Shown in pieces: positions 7,601-16,931 of a stretch of 20,781 bases of DNA; positions within the stretch are counted from its first letter, which is position 1; the number at the start of each line of letters is the position of its first letter. The DNA lies in NCBI GenBank assembly GCA_004325065.1, contig PITI01000117.1, positions 1 through 20,781 on the forward strand, read 5' to 3'. The position numbers and the translations under genes were made by a program. A model generated the notes under the pieces. The model ran no database searches, was not told the origin of the DNA, and was given only the letters and a program-made list of their open reading frames with translations. Origin of the DNA: Hamiltosporidium magnivora. Taxonomy: Eukaryota > Microsporidia > Dubosqiidae.

Positions 7601-9287
7601 CTAAAAATTTTGTTAGAATATTTTCTATAAACATACAAGCCATGAATTCTTCTGAATTGGATTTGAATTTTTCTCGTTTGCTTAAATCTATTTTCTTGTT
7701 TATCTGTTTTATCATATTCTCGATTTCTTGCGAATCTGAAATATTTTTTATTTTAACAGTATTATAAAACGTCATTAATCTTGTAATTTCTTTACTATCA
7801 AAAAATTTGATTTCCTTCTTTGAATTGTAAAGACAGACTAGTGTTTTTAATGATATTAAAAATATTTCTTCACATTCCAATTTCAGTTTTAAGCCAGATT
7901 CACCAGTAAAATTATTTACAAAATCAATAATAACATCTAAATATTTCTTAGAATGTGAATTTTTCAGTTCTTCAGCCGTTTTTTCATAATTTTGAAGTGA
8001 ATTTAAAAAAAACGACTTCAATATCACGTATGAATTGATAATTTCCGGCTTTAAAACAGTATCTTGGTATATATTATGGCAAATATTGTATTTTATTAAG
8101 AATTTATTGAATATTTTGAACGTACTCTCTATAATTTTAATAAATTCTAAATTTTCTGAACTCAAATCGTCTTTTTGCTTTAAAATCTTTTCCCCTTCGA
8201 GCCTGGACCAACATTTAGACTGAATGTATTCAGCATTTGTCGTGTTCAAATATAATAATCTCTGATCTAAAATTTCGTTGTATATTTTTATCAAATATAT
8301 TTTTAAAGTATCCATTAAAGGAAAATTTTCCGATTCATGTAAACCACTTGCGGCATTTAAAATAGCGAGAAAACATCGCCCTTCCTTTATTCGAGAAATA
8401 TCAATATCATAAGATTCGTTCATTAAAAAAATTGTCTCAATATAATTTCTTGGAATATCATCGGATTTTATAATATTCGTATCATTCAATTTTTTTTGTA
8501 AATCATCCAGAAATTCTCTGATATTTACATTTCTTGTTATAAAATTTTTAATATGTTTATCAGTTATAATTTTCCCATGCAATGAATCCTCATTGAATGT
8601 TTTTAAACCATTTTCATTATTTTTCATTACGATAAAAAAAATGCAATCATAAATTGCTAAAAATATATCTTGACTCAAAATTTCAGAAATTTTTTTATCA
8701 TTTAAAATATAATCAATATTATTTTTCAAAAACCACAACATGGATTTTCTAAAATTATATTTACATATTTTTTCCCTTTTAAAATCATAAAAATCAGATG
8801 TACTATTTTCCAATGTTCTTCTGTAAGTTAAAAAGCAAATTTCAACTTCAACATATTTTTCATAGTTCATTATCACATATTTATTCTTTTCGATGGGCAA
8901 AAAAGAATTTTTTGTAGTCTCCGAGTTAAATGTTTCATTATTAGCGTTTTCATTACATTTTTGAAGAAATGATATCTTTAAAATATATGATACCAATAAT
9001 ACATCTATATATCTACAATTCACATCATTTCTCATAAATAGGATTCGTATAATGGAATAATAAACATCTCTATCTTCACTTTTGATATAAAAAAGCATGT
9101 TTTTAATGTTTTTGGTAGGAACAACAGAATACCATAGAATTGATTTATTGTGATCATTGAATTCACTCAAATATTCTTCATCAGTAAGATCTCCGATTGG
9201 AAAGATTATATTTTCTGGATCAGCAAAGCAATGAATAAAACGTTCAATCTTTAAAAATAGAAAGTAAAAAATAAATGTTTTCTTCAT
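4695..9287 (-). CDS. Large predicted secretory-pathway membrane protein, 1530 aa, function unknown
   Basis: I do not recognise the family. The open frame reaches 9296 but starts there with TTG; the first ATG (9285-9287) is preferred, as CCC abuts it and it opens a signal peptide (MKKTFIFYFLFLK, then a likely cleavage after about HCFA at residue 23). Residues about 25-890 have no low-complexity bias and many aromatic and Lys/Ile residues, probably helical. Residues about 893-1440 are Ser/Asn/Asp-rich with many N-x-S/T sites, and include 23-residue repeats at about 1216-1279 (core SISNRANSS). A basic cluster (KKKRRR) lies near 1460. One hydrophobic segment, about 1504-1526, is followed only by KEKI. 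The layout suggests a type I membrane protein with its bulk in the ER lumen or outside the cell and almost no tail; the basic cluster would then also be luminal, so a tail-anchored alternative cannot be excluded. The frame is fully intact over 4.6 kb in decayed surroundings, which implies selection. It could be a spore-wall, surface or host-facing protein, but this is a guess. Confidence 0.88.
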   Translation of the reverse strand: MKKTFIFYFLFLKIERFIHCFADPENIIFPIGDLTDEEYLSEFNDHNKSILWYSVVPTKNIKNMLFYIKSEDRDVYYSIIRILFMRNDVNCRYIDVLLVSYILKISFLQKCNENANNETFNSETTKNSFLPIEKNKYVIMNYEKYVEVEICFLTYRRTLENSTSDFYDFKREKICKYNFRKSMLWFLKNNIDYILNDKKISEILSQDIFLAIYDCIFFIVMKNNENGLKTFNEDSLHGKIITDKHIKNFITRNVNIREFLDDLQKKLNDTNIIKSDDIPRNYIETIFLMNESYDIDISRIKEGRCFLAILNAASGLHESENFPLMDTLKIYLIKIYNEILDQRLLYLNTTNAEYIQSKCWSRLEGEKILKQKDDLSSENLEFIKIIESTFKIFNKFLIKYNICHNIYQDTVLKPEIINSYVILKSFFLNSLQNYEKTAEELKNSHSKKYLDVIIDFVNNFTGESGLKLKLECEEIFLISLKTLVCLYNSKKEIKFFDSKEITRLMTFYNTVKIKNISDSQEIENMIKQINKKIDLSKREKFKSNSEEFMACMFIENILTKFLEYLNSSNIKQSKNHINDCRESASLNFSNINQKKMLKASFLKNDINYSDKMHQGGINSSNINQNMIKVYGNSIEMLNDNFDGGPISRTLFKSTSYIEPELNVWKEKRNEDMDTLSNITNNGAIDMEISMASEKDLIFIKQKYLPCKFIYTNRFSLRHSNAGNFSREENNILFSTEFKCTLIDFVFLSSENSVAKETEIIFENQWRRYFEKKIKETTQRIFKISKTCDLSRRQTEGYIFEYEIDADYFNFDFQRSKGESIIKITDTNLSDYSANIFDFKNAIDLKVLEVIKLIETAIDEFFEDLEHFTIIELVEFIKKYYVKMGYSIQDSNKSVSFYTDSNIESTVFGLENGSHTISDSEYNMSNHLESNLYQTIFSNKESEFMAKDVDKSSPYDKFTSDKISNILERSPALFHDSKNSQDFFCLTSTQNQNVKFAKFEFKDCSSIEDSENENSFFELCNLKSNSIYNSGTTSKNDQAEIISNRSTENFLRTHNSINTEKQIESSINNNISLNAGKINTKLMHDHSGQDSNDHTIYTTRDKDVLLSKNFLISHSNFEKKSNLPNDKDLNRYSKRNLSHMEERSDLKNGNYGKNRTSSRFYNNILNHKKQSKRKWEGNKTHTSNGSEISVFSLENHGLNLNGTNTLERQKDIIHPQDVDFLNFNGTNNSGGMDDNFESVSNNSSISNRANSSGEMDDGFVLVSDNSSISNRANSSEIDDNISLKEDKNLGSYEPNRLLKTSRFSRKNVNIENPFESTNVIEETSNREFHDNNLFSDSEIDNNLLSRINISGFNKSDLSRDSANEYIASKEKTLRSFRNMHDGNKYSKRSENSKENHSSSDCYASSIYSNYTSYREEFENNNTRNNAHVPNRKLPSRKLSQRFKISNKITNIPHKGLNTLKKKRRRYENKTNSYSSLEADREISKVFREALNVEKVRNRNKKLLHILYFINNMLFIALILTLFWYFFIKEKI
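5450..5650 (-). repeat. 69-bp in-frame tandem repeat, about three copies
   Basis: On the + strand the marker tgtttg(c/t)tc starts at 5471, 5540 and 5609, exactly 69 bases apart, inside the large - strand gene. The first two copies are almost identical over about 30 bases around the marker, and the third is diverged. Since 69 is a multiple of 3, each copy adds 23 residues without shifting the frame. The encoded unit combines NSSG.MDD, a Val/Ser segment and SISNRA. Such repeats often vary in number between isolates. Confidence 0.88.
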
Positions 9288-9320
9288 GGGAATCAAACCG
9301 AATTGCCTTTTATATATAAA
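9288..9320 (-). promoter_or_regulatory. Core promoter of the 1530-aa gene: TATA-like box and CCC
   Basis: Reading the - strand towards the gene, a tatatataaaagg segment (about 9308-9320) is followed after about 17 bases by CCC (9288-9290) touching the ATG. A TATA-like element about 20-30 bases before the start and a CCC-type motif right at it fit a very short or absent 5' leader, as known for microsporidian transcripts. The surrounding sequence is so AT-rich that the TATA match alone is weak; the CCC is the better signal. Confidence 0.5.
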
Positions 9321-10688
9321 AAAAACTTTAAAATTTAAATAAGCTAAAATTTATATCTTAAATAAGATTATTGCATTATGATTGTTCAATTACAGAAAAA
9401 AATTAGATAAAAACAAATATACCTTTTTAAGTAAATTATAGCTTTAATTTATCAAATCACATATTAAGTAAATGCATCTGTTGATTATATTATTTTTATA
9501 ACCAATATAAGTTAAATTTTTGTTTTTTGTATTTCAAATTAAAGTATTCAATTCGTTATTTTTTTTAAAAATTTGATTTTTTTATATTTAAACTATTTTT
9601 TCAAACAAAATAAACTGTTTTTAGAAAATTAAATTTTATAAAATAATTTCTGTTAAATACTAAATAAAGAAATTAAAAGATTGATTTAATATTTTAATTC
9701 AGGAATTTTTTTTTAAATTTTGAAATTTATATTTTACTAATAGATTGGTATATCTAAAAACACTAATTATATTAAATAAAAAATGGAAAAACTAATACTT
9801 CTTTTTAACTAAATTTTACATAAAAAATATGATTTATGACTATTTAAAAAGACATTTTGAAAAATATATTAAATAGATTTGAGCATATTCAAGTAAATTA
9901 TAGAAAATAAGATAAATTAATATTCATTAAGATTAAAAATAAAAGTGTAGAAACATTTCGGTTTTTCTATTATTATGTAATTATTCTTATATAATTTAAG
10001 TCATCAAGAACGACGTTGGCTTTGAATTTAAGTATTTCTGTTATAAAAGTAAATCTTATTTTCGTTGATTTTTTTTAATTTTAATCAAATTTATACAGTA
10101 TCTATACAATTGTATTATATATTTAGTTGACTTTATATGTGAGAAAAAAGTAGTAATTTATATATTTTAAAGAATAAACATTGAGAAACTTGAACTTCAG
10201 ATTGAAAATTCCAATTCTTGCAATAATATATATCTATTAAGAATTTCTAGGTATTAATTTAGATAAAAGAGATGTAATATAGCATGAAAGAGACAATTAT
10301 ATTCTTTAAAGTGATTTAAGTTTTTTAAAATATTTTTATTGGTTATTTTTCACTACAGAACTTTAAATGCCTTTTATTGTGTTCTTATAATATTGTTTAT
10401 TATAGTTAACCATTTTAACTCGCTTTTAGGAATGCTTGACCCATTCTATAGTTTTCATTAAAATCCAGAATAATTAGATTATTCAAGAGTTATGTTCGCT
10501 ATATGGCGTAAATACCCATCTATAACCAAAATTCAGCAGAAGAGGGTTTATTTAATCATGAAGATTGTATATATATCTCAGAAAAACCGTATTTTAAATT
10601 CCAAAAACAGCAGTACCAACTTTAATCATATTTTTAAAATCAGAGATAAACAATTTTTTATGATTAGAACATTTTATAAGAATTTTCC
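9321..10688. other. AT-rich gene desert
   Basis: About 1.4 kb of A/T-rich sequence. A small open frame at 10492-10692 (about 66 codons, starting ATGTTCGCTATATGG) lies directly before the LINE-type relic and may be more of the same decayed element, but I cannot align it to anything. I see no tRNA, array or promoter elsewhere in the stretch. Confidence 0.5.
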
Positions 10689-10920
10689 ATGATCGAGAGG
10701 CAAACTAAGGCCATATATATAAACCAAATGAAAAAATAACAAAAGGTAGACCATGGAAATTATGGATAGATTCTTTAGAAAATGACATAATAAGGATTAA
10801 TGTGAGTCAGTAGAAGGAAAAGGCGTAATATAGAGAATAATGGAGAAAAAAAGATAATGAAACTCAGGCTCTTTAAGAGTGGTAGCGCCATTTAGCAGTA
10901 GTATTTAATAATTTAATATT
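10689..10920 (+). pseudogene. C-terminal relic of a LINE-type reverse transcriptase protein
   Basis: The + strand encodes a TKAIYINQMKK-like lead-in, then after a frame change TKGRPWKLWIDSLENDI followed by RINVSQ. This matches the GRPRKRWIDSLE.DL.RL pattern at the extreme C-terminus of many non-LTR retrotransposon proteins, downstream of the reverse transcriptase. It continues YRE, stop, WRKKDNETQAL, matching the usual A..R..WR ending. Stops interrupt it at least four times after SQ. No reverse transcriptase motif (such as YADD) is visible upstream, so only the 3' tail remains, as expected from 5' truncation of such elements. It is a different C-terminal type from the relic at 3685-4140. Confidence 0.62.
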
Positions 10921-11974
10921 CCTTATTGCCATTGAATAGATTATGTAAAAGTAATTCCCGAGATTTTAAACAAATTTAAGATAATATGTTGCTAAGTTAA
11001 TTTTAAAATAAATTCTGGTGAAATAGTAGTTAAAAAACCAAAATTAATTAATTTTTTGATGCTGATTTCAACAAGTATTTTTTATGGGATGAATTTTTAT
11101 ATTTATAAATTAAAAATCTAAGAAAATTCAAAAGGTATATTTTTAAGCTTGTCTTAGGGTTTTGAAAAAAAAAAATAAATAAGATAGATTATGTGAGATA
11201 AATCTATAATAAATTAATAATATTTTGTTTTATAAGCCAAAGATCACGATTTCATAAAGTGAATAACTTAAAGATCTTAATGAAAGAATAGTAACAAATG
11301 ACACGTTTGTATATTTATTTTTTGAATTAAATATAGGATACGAATTTGAAGTTTTTTTTTATTTTTCTACAAAAATCTCACTGTTGAGAGAGAATAATCA
11401 CTTCAAAAACGATCTGTTTTGTAACGAGTGCATAGAATTAGTTTGAAATTCAAGGCTTTTATTTTGGTGAAATAGGAAACACACCGAATCTATAGGCGAT
11501 TTCATATAATTCAAAGTTACAACTGATTAAAAGAGAAATGAGATAATAAGTAATTACAAACATCCCAAAAATCGGTTTTAAATACATAAAACAGATAAAA
11601 TTTAAGTTTTATTCATAAAATAGCTTACCACCACGCGTTGCTGTGATAATAAAAGAAAGTCAATTCAGGTATATAATAAACAAAAATAACACATTGTTTT
11701 ATTAGTTTGAATAGTATTTATTTATTTTTTCGAAACTTTTGAACATTAATATCCTTTTTTTGTTCTGATGTCTAAACGAAAAATTCAGAAGAGATTTATA
11801 CGAAAGAAGTGGGTATATGAGGTTGTCATGTGAAAAGCGTGTTTCTACCAAATATATTCTACATAAGGCAGCGTTTACTCTTGTGGGTTTTTTTGTCTTT
11901 CTAAGGGTGAATCGTAAAGAAACTTACACCTTTAAATGGCTTATCTGTTGGAACCGTTAATATTTTTGGTAACA
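10921..11974. other. Intergenic stretch, no gene recognised
   Basis: Mostly A/T-rich. Slightly GC-richer patches at about 11396-11520, 11630-11670 and 11770-11940 could be old coding debris. One has a short basic frame from ATG 11769 (MSKRKIQKRFIRKKW, 21 codons), and another has a C-x2-C-like FCNEC segment near 11420. Neither is long or clear enough to call. Confidence 0.45.
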
Positions 11975-12355
11975 GTAAATACCCTGTTAAATAATACTTG
12001 TATATTATTATCACTCTTTACTCCATTACATATTAACATAAAATTTATCCTAATTCCCTTATCACTAAACCCTTTAATATACAAAAATCTATTTAAAAAC
12101 CGGTTAACTTAATATAAATTTGCAAACACCCTTTAATATACTACGCTATATATTAACACCCTTTAACCTAGTACGCTATATATCAACACCCTTTAACATA
12201 CTACACTATATATTAACACCTTTTAATAAAAATCCCATAATTAACCATTTAGTTAATATACCTTTATAATTAAAACAATACCCCTATATTTACAGTATTT
12301 AAACACACACACTCATTTACGTATACATTCATTTTTATATATATAGATGACTTGT
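11975..12355 (-). repeat. 30-bp tandem array with conserved flank (copy 2, inverted to copy 1)
   Basis: The unit aacaccctttaatatactac plus gctatatatt begins at 12125, 12155, 12185 and 12215, an exact 30-base period. The first three units are nearly identical and the fourth degenerates after half its length. More decayed units extend left (aaaccctttaatatac at 12067 and weaker ones to about 11975). The right flank (12240-12355, with gttaatatacctttataat, a tttacagtatttaa block and catttttatatatatag) matches the reverse complement of about 565-660. The array thus lies in the opposite orientation to the one at 565-955 and is younger or better conserved. No coding potential is seen. Confidence 0.88.
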
Positions 12356-13644
12356 AATATATGCTTTTCTATTTAAATAAATTAATAATTAAAAAAACAG
12401 ATTTATAAAACATTAATGGTGTCTTTTTAGTTATTTAATACGATTTTATATGGAAATTTCAGCTTAATATTTTTCTGATTCAAAATATAGACTTTTTGTT
12501 TTAGATTTTTTACTTTTCTAAGTTTAAAATCTAAGAAATATATTTTTTTATATCTGTACATGTAGATATAGACTAATTATAATAAATCATTTTATTTTTC
12601 ATGGCTTAAGATTTTTTTAAATAATTAAATCGTTCAAATCGGACTCACAAAATATCTAAACTCATAATCTAAAAAATTACAGATTAAAAACAAGAAATGA
12701 TAAAATGTATTATGTGATCTTTTTAATATTAGAACGTTTTATTTATTCATATATTTAATTTATTCTTTAATCGAGAAATTTCTCGATGGCGACACCTGTG
12801 ACAATGTATCTCGAAATTTTTAATGGTTCACAGATGTGAGGCACCAATAAAAGTTTTGATTACAAATATTACTTCATACGATTTGTTTATTTGTTCAAAA
12901 TTATAGGACAATAAAAACCCAAAAGCAGATGCAGAACAAAATTCATCCGGATTTTTATTAGGGTCAAACCGACATAACCTAAAATTATTGTTAAAATCGT
13001 TTTTTTAGTAAATTGTAAAATAGCCTATGTAATTTTTATTGCTCTATTAAAGTTTTATTCAAATTCTAAAAAATTTTAAGTTTTATCACACGGTTTTGAG
13101 GTTATTCTAAGCATTTTTACTGGCGTTTTAATAAAAGTAATCTAAAGTTAAACTTAACAGCCATTTTTTTGAAAAATTTATTTATAACATCCAATGGTTT
13201 AATTTTAACATTATATTAAAATTATATCACGGGATTTCATTCGACTTAAATTTTTTGTAAAAAAGATGATAGAGAATTTATATAATTATTTAATCCAAAT
13301 TACATCATTCCGAGTAGGGAAACTATTTATCGGGCAAATAATATCTTCATACGAATAATACAAAGCAAAAAATATGAAATGCGATAAGAATAGATAGTAA
13401 ACTTAATGAGTAAAAATGAAATAACGAGCCAAATTTACTTCATATTAAAAATAATGTGAAATAAAAGCTGAAAAATATGTTAATTGAAAAGTTACCTACT
13501 TACTTATTCTAGTCCTCTTATATCTCTCGGTATTGGGTATGAAAAAATGTTCGTTTTCTATTTGTTCTTTTAGACTTTTCTAATTCTGGATTATAATGGG
13601 ATCGACTTATAGATCCAAAGTGGTCTAGATCTATTAAAATGTAT
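12356..13644. other. AT-rich gene desert
   Basis: No gene is recognised. Contents: a perfect 18-bp palindrome at 12770-12787 and, beside it, an inverted pair ctgtga/tcacag around 12796-12836. On the - strand at about 12900-12985 lies an ambiguous coding-like patch, open in two frames. A small imperfect hairpin-forming stretch lies near 13591-13617 (tagatc...gatcta). None supports a functional call. Confidence 0.5.
12770..12787. repeat. Perfect 18-bp palindrome
   Basis: The sequence atcgagaaatttctcgat equals its own reverse complement. It lies in A/T-rich desert with no neighbouring gene within 1.5 kb, so a regulatory role is unsupported. It could form a short cruciform, or be a relic of an element end. 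Confidence 0.75.
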
Positions 13645-13712
13645 ACAATGATTTTCCGTCAACTCTAGATATTTGCGGCCAAGCAGAAAGTTTTTGCGTG
13701 GTTATCCACTCT
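13645..13712 (+). repeat. 117-bp dispersed repeat, degenerate partial copy 3
   Basis: The stretch 13678-13707 (gccaagcagaaagtttttgc then gtggttatcc) matches bases 78-108 of the first copy with one gap and two mismatches, in the same orientation. Weaker similarity to the caatgat segment extends left to about 13645. The conserved cctccctcc end is changed to actctct. This shows that the 117-bp repeat is a dispersed family rather than a unique pair. Confidence 0.7.
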
Positions 13713-14309
13713 CTAATAGTAATAAAAAGTTTGAAAAATATATTTTGAACGCTCTCAAAGGTAGCTATGAATGTAAATATGAAACATCAATAAATATTCC
13801 GCTAAAAAGTTTCAGAGAAGTTGAAAATGCTAATCTAGAAAGATGAAAATATAGCGCAGAAAATAAATATTACAAAATAAATCTGGCATTCGGGATTTTA
13901 TATGCGGAATGTAAAATTAAATTGGTTTCTTCGGAATTAATGACTATTATATGTTAAAGACAAACTAAAATTTTACAAATTTGTCTAGCAATATGTATAC
14001 ATTATTTAAACACGAATATTTACCAAAAATAACCAATTTAAAACATACAACAAATTTATTAGGAAATTTTTGGAAATATAAATTAAATTTTATAACCAGT
14101 GGCATAATTACAGAAAACAATAACTTTTACTTTTTGTAAAAGTCGAGTAACGTATGCAACAATTTAAGAATAATAGTTCTAAATAGAACTTTTGTAAAAT
14201 ATTTGCTTCTTCAAGAATCAGAACGTACTTTTTATAGTTCTAGGTTAAAAATTCGAAATCATTTTTTTTTATGTTCTTAAATATAAAATTAGATAGAAAA
14301 ACGTAAAAA
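13713..14309. other. AT-rich region upstream of the LRR-like pseudogene
   Basis: No open frame or repeat of note. No CCC motif is seen within 60 bases before the ATG at 14310, unlike the two intact genes. That would fit loss of its promoter, but the motif is not universal. Confidence 0.5.
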
Positions 14310-16684
14310 ATGTGGTGGATATCTATAAGAAATAATAATTTTAAAAAAACAAGATGTACAATTTTAATCACACTTATTCTATATTTAGAAGTATATTATT
14401 GCTTTCCAATAGAAAGGAAAATAATATTTCATCGATTAAGTAGTACATATAATGCAAATGAGCACAATAACTTCGCAGCTATTTCAGATTCTAATGTGGA
14501 ATCCAAGAAATATAGAGTTTAATACAAAAGAAGATCACTACAGAGATGATTCAAAAGCATCATTCTGTTTTTTATACTCCAAAGATTTCATTAAATTGAC
14601 AATTTTTAATATTAAAAAATTTCCATTAAATTTTAAAGGAGCTAAAGGCAATAAAGAAATTCCAAATGATGATAACTTAGATATTATCCACATATTAGAA
14701 GAGTGTACCATCAGAATGTTTGAATTTTTCTTGTTCTCTCATTATTTACCTCTGAAAAATCTATCAATAAAAGATTTTTTAAACTTTATCCATTTATTTG
14801 AGGCTATGAATATTGAATTTGATCAAAAAGTAGCTAGAATAATACACGTACTGTCAATTTACCTATTGAATTCTAAAAATCTGTATTCTTTTGGTTTCAA
14901 AGAAGAATTTGTTGGAATTTTTCTAAAAATTATTGTCACAGAAATATTCATTTTTTGTTTTTGAAACATTAGCTGAAGTATTTTTTATAGATATGAATTT
15001 GGAATATTTCTGCCAAAAAAGCCATTTTGGCAATTATAATTTGCCTAAATGCATCTTAGAAAGGTTTGAAAATATAGATTGTAATTGTTTGTATATAGGA
15101 GAATATTCATTTTTTGCTCATTTATATCAAACTAGGTCCAAAATAATTCAAAATAATATGATTTCACTGATTTTTTATATTTTGAATTACAAAATAGTCG
15201 AAATATGTTATTCCAAGGTGGCTTATTTTCCAGTTCTAAAATTCTTTCTAAGTCTTTTAGTTGACTCGATAGAAACTGTTATTTTTAATTTTGGTTCATC
15301 TAACAATTCATTGATCGTTTTTTTAAACGAATGCTGATTTTAAGAAGATCAAATACATTTTTATATTTGAACTTAAACTATATGATGATATTGAATTCAT
15401 ACCTATCGATTTGGTGAATTTAAAAAATTTAATAATTTTTGAACGTGAAAGTAAAGTAATCGATACTTTGATGTCTGCTGAATTTACAGAAATTCTTAAG
15501 TTTGCGACTGAGAAGGAAATAGACATTTCTGGGTTATCAACAACGGAAAATTTACAAGAAGATCGGAAAAAAGAATATAAGGTTAATTAAAGGAAATATT
15601 ATTCGTTGCTTTCATCATACAATGTTTCAAATACAAAATTAGAAATCTATCTTCCAACCAGGCATATATATTTTTTTTATAGCATACATGGAATAATTTT
15701 AAATGATAAACTCGTTGAAATTACATATTTAAAAATAAAAAATCTAAGACTAAATATTTTCGATTCTTTGAAAATATTCAGAATTTTAAAGATAGATAAA
15801 ATGAAATTATTTGATTCTTGTGTTAATACTTCGGTTTTGAAGAAAATTCTAAAATAAATTTTCTTAAAAAGCTAGAATTTTATAATACCGAAATCAAATG
15901 GGAACAAACTGAACTAGAAATTGATTATACTACTTCAATCTTACAAATTGAATTTATCAGTAATAGAATTTCATTTCCGAATAGCTTTCTAAGACTAATA
16001 ACTTTAACTAGACATCTCGAGACTTTGATTATAAAACTTTATGATGGTGTACTTTTATCTCAAAATATTAAAAATATTTCAGCTCCCAAAAAGAGCCTAA
16101 AAAAACTTCATATTATAGTCGATTCTGGATTTTCGAACCCCCTTTACATCATTAGTTGTTTTATTGTTATGGATTCGTTGATCTTGAATTTTAAAATTTT
16201 GCAAAAGTTCGAAAATTTATTTTTAAAATTTGTTTCTAATGATCTTCTATCTTTATGTATGGAGCATTCATGTTTCAATGAATGTAATCGTGGTGTATTA
16301 AAAAAATTTGTAGAGGTTCTTGACCTACAAATCAATGATTGTACATTTAAAAAAATATCCTTTCATGAACTATTTAAACCCTACATCGAATATAAATTTT
16401 CTGCGGTAGGATTGAAAAATATAAATATTAAAATCGGAGATATGATATTTTTAAAGAATCTTACTAATTTAAAAGAGTTGTATTTTTCTAATTGCAATTT
16501 TGTCAACAAATCCTATTTGTATTTAACAAAATTACATTTTATGTTATTGACAGACCTATCATGTGATTCCAATAGTGAGAATTTCATCGATCCAGATTTC
16601 AAAGAAGTAATTTCTTTTTTATATACTGAATTTACAAGTAGGGTTTTTTCCAGGGGGGGAATATTATTTTTCTCACGTATTTAA
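14310..16684 (+). pseudogene. Leucine-rich-repeat-like secreted protein gene, broken by frameshifts
   Basis: An N-terminal stretch (MWWISIRNNNFKKTRC, then the hydrophobic TILITLILYLEVYYCF) looks like a signal peptide. Downstream, Leu/Ile/Asn-rich sequence continues in one direction through changing frames: 14310-14522, then 14440-14964, 14933-15337, 15336-15857 with a TAA at 15588-15590, and finally about 15842-16684. The best repeat-like motif is LKNLTNLKELYFSNCNF (about 16452-16502), typical of an LRR; LVEITYLKIKNLRLN near 15710 is similar. Together this is about 790 codons. The change at about 14935-14960 is next to a run of six T, and that at 15318-15336 to seven T. The change within 14440-14522 has no long run, so base-calling error alone is an unlikely full explanation. 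A run of seven G lies near the 3' end (16652-16658). It is probably a recently decayed member of a multi-copy LRR family; sequencing error at some breaks is possible. Confidence 0.7.
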
Positions 16685-16723
16685 TAATCATTAAAGTACC
16701 TGATCTTTTATAACTTGTCTGTT

Positions 16724-16931
16724 TGTTATACACTTAAGCTCGAAATGCCATTTTTATTTATATTACTTTTTTGTACAAAATGATAATATCCATCGATTAT
16801 TTAATTGTATTAATTGTCGCGGTCTATAATTCCCCCCATGTTCTTTGTGTCCCCGTTGTTTCTAATACGCCCACCTTTTATTTTCAGTAAATTTATAGCC
16901 CCTTTTATTTTTCATTCATTCATGTTTAACA
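16724..16931 (-). mobile_element. Candidate LTR (208 bp) of a - strand retroelement
   Basis: On the - strand this runs TGTTAAACATGAATG ... GTATAACA, with perfect 5-base inverted ends TGTTA/TAACA and the TG...CA termini of LTRs. Inside, ggggctataaat (about 16891-16902, - strand) resembles a TATA box. The short G-containing tract aatttgggat immediately precedes it on the - strand, where a polypurine tract would be, but it is weak. The segment is markedly GC-richer than its neighbours in 16815-16910. It lies downstream of the broken integrase, where a 3' LTR should be. No second copy is present in the window, so the ends are unproven; a solo LTR or an unrelated sequence is possible. Confidence 0.45.

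Noticed and set aside
11769..11834. Short basic open frame MSKRKIQKRFIRKKW
   Set aside because: Only 21 codons, no upstream signal and no similarity I can recall; consistent with chance in A-rich sequence.
12890..12990. Coding-like patch on the - strand (NPDEFCSASAFGF)
   Set aside because: Two frames are equally open, there is no recognisable motif, and the patch is shorter than 35 codons in clear sequence.
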